Part shown: positions 63,590-64,000 of the stretch, in pieces
Layout: each line of letters starts with the position of its first letter
How positions within the stretch are numbered: position 1 is the first letter of the stretch
Origin: DATJPR01 sp963811705
Lineage (GTDB): Bacteria; Bacteroidota; Ignavibacteria; UBA10030; UBA6906
Assembly: GCA_963811705.1 (NCBI GenBank)
Contig: CAWESL010000002.1
Coordinates: 496,001-560,000 of the forward strand
Length of the DNA stretch: 64,000 nucleotides
Direction: 5' to 3'
Position numbers and translations under genes: made by a program
Notes under the pieces: generated by a model
Told to the model about the DNA's origin: nothing
What the model saw: only the letters and a program-made list of their open reading frames with translations
The model's database searches: none

Positions 63590-64000
63590 ATGCGCATCCT
63601 GTTGACATGTTTTTCACGATCCTGGGGCGGACTCGAGATTCAGGCCGTCGAGCTTGGCAGCCAGCTGCAGCATCGCAGTCACGAAGTCTGGCTGGCATGT
63701 CTGCCCGACAGCAGGCTTGAGCGCGAAGCCGCGGATGCGAAATTGAAGACGCTTCCCTTCGATGTCACCGGGTATGTCCATCCCCGTCTCGTCTGGCGCC
63801 TGGGGAAGTTCATCATGCGCAACGACCTCGACATCATCCATTGCCAGCTCTCCAAAGACATCGCCACGGTCGTTCCCGCGGTCAAGGCGGGAATGGCGCA
63901 TGTCCCGATTTTGCTGACGAGGAGCATGGGCTCGTATGTCAGCAAGAAGGACCCCCTGCATCAGTTCACATACGGAAACGTGTCACTGGTTCTCGCCGTC
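63590..64000 (+). CDS. Glycosyltransferase family 4 (N-terminal part; runs off window)
   Basis: The frame opens at ATG 63590 and continues past the right edge; 137 residues are visible. CFSRSWGGLEIQAVELGSQLQHRSHEVWLACLP is the typical GT4/GT-B N-terminal opening, with a glycine-rich loop then helix 1. DIIHCQLSKD lies at the next conserved strand. The C-terminal donor-binding domain is outside the window, so activity and specificity are unknown. Confidence 0.82.
   Translation, partial: MRILLTCFSRSWGGLEIQAVELGSQLQHRSHEVWLACLPDSRLEREAADAKLKTLPFDVTGYVHPRLVWRLGKFIMRNDLDIIHCQLSKDIATVVPAVKAGMAHVPILLTRSMGSYVSKKDPLHQFTYGNVSLVLAV

Overview
The window is GC-rich, densely packed DNA from a diderm heterotroph. 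Evidence for an outer membrane and LPS: a Kdo transferase (waaA), a heptosyltransferase-like GT9, two TonB-dependent receptors, a DUF4249 lipoprotein paired with one of them, a BamA-type barrel and a PafA-type phosphatase. The TonB/DUF4249 pair points to the Bacteroidota/Chlorobi/Ignavibacteria side of the FCB group. That placement is inferred from gene content, not computed.

Layout. 1-1.2 kb: end of a minus-strand unit, HisA-like isomerase then purE (cut by the left edge). 1.3-7.5 kb: PafA-like phosphatase, palindrome cluster 1, outer-membrane barrel, then a divergent MoxR-type ATPase/VWA pair. 7.6-16 kb: a plus-strand run (GT9, waaA, larC, M49-like lipoprotein, SDR, small ORF, murB, HAD, cupin), many with overlapping starts. 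16-18 kb: palindrome cluster 2, class D beta-lactamase, coiled-coil exported protein. 18-23 kb: hrpB, alpha/beta hydrolase and small membrane proteins. 23.1-32.6 kb: a minus-strand branched-chain amino acid operon, ilvB-leuA-leuC-leuD-cimA-leuB-ilvE. It is preceded by a sigma70-like promoter and a roughly 330-nt leader with the parts of a ribosome-mediated attenuator. 32.6-34.3 kb: palindrome cluster 3, a GNAT gene, tRNA-Val(UAC) and a 177-bp tandem repeat that carries the 5' half of that tRNA. 34-39 kb: thioesterase, methyltransferase, DUF4249/TonB receptor pair. 39.7-43.7 kb: TonB receptor, YfiR-like protein and a histidine kinase with overlapping genes. 43.7-53 kb: minus-strand sugar-phosphate operon pgi-tkt-rpiB-tal-zwf continuing into a GT87-like transferase, an AhpD-like protein and a membrane protein. 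53-64 kb: a GH18/NodB/GT2 fusion, dsbD, a 50-aa membrane protein, trmH, EamA transporter, TPR protein, citrate synthase, DUF190/crcB fluoride pair, and the start of a GT4 glycosyltransferase.

How the genes work together. The branched-chain operon covers the leucine branch (leuABCD) and a pyruvate-to-2-oxobutyrate route to isoleucine (cimA plus leuBCD), with shared acetolactate synthase and aminotransferase. Its leader codes for a run of Ile and Leu codons but no Val, matching those two products. The sugar operon covers the non-oxidative pentose phosphate pathway plus entry from glucose-6-phosphate. Glycolysis/TCA input is represented by pgi and gltA.

Most unusual items: (1) the Ile/Leu attenuator; (2) three intergenic clusters of a 16-bp palindrome whose cores sit at the same 40/72/40-bp spacing; (3) the tandem array of tRNA-Val 5' halves, broken inside the anticodon; (4) a YfiR module whose output is a histidine kinase. 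No rRNA, CRISPR array, transposase, integrase or phage gene was seen.
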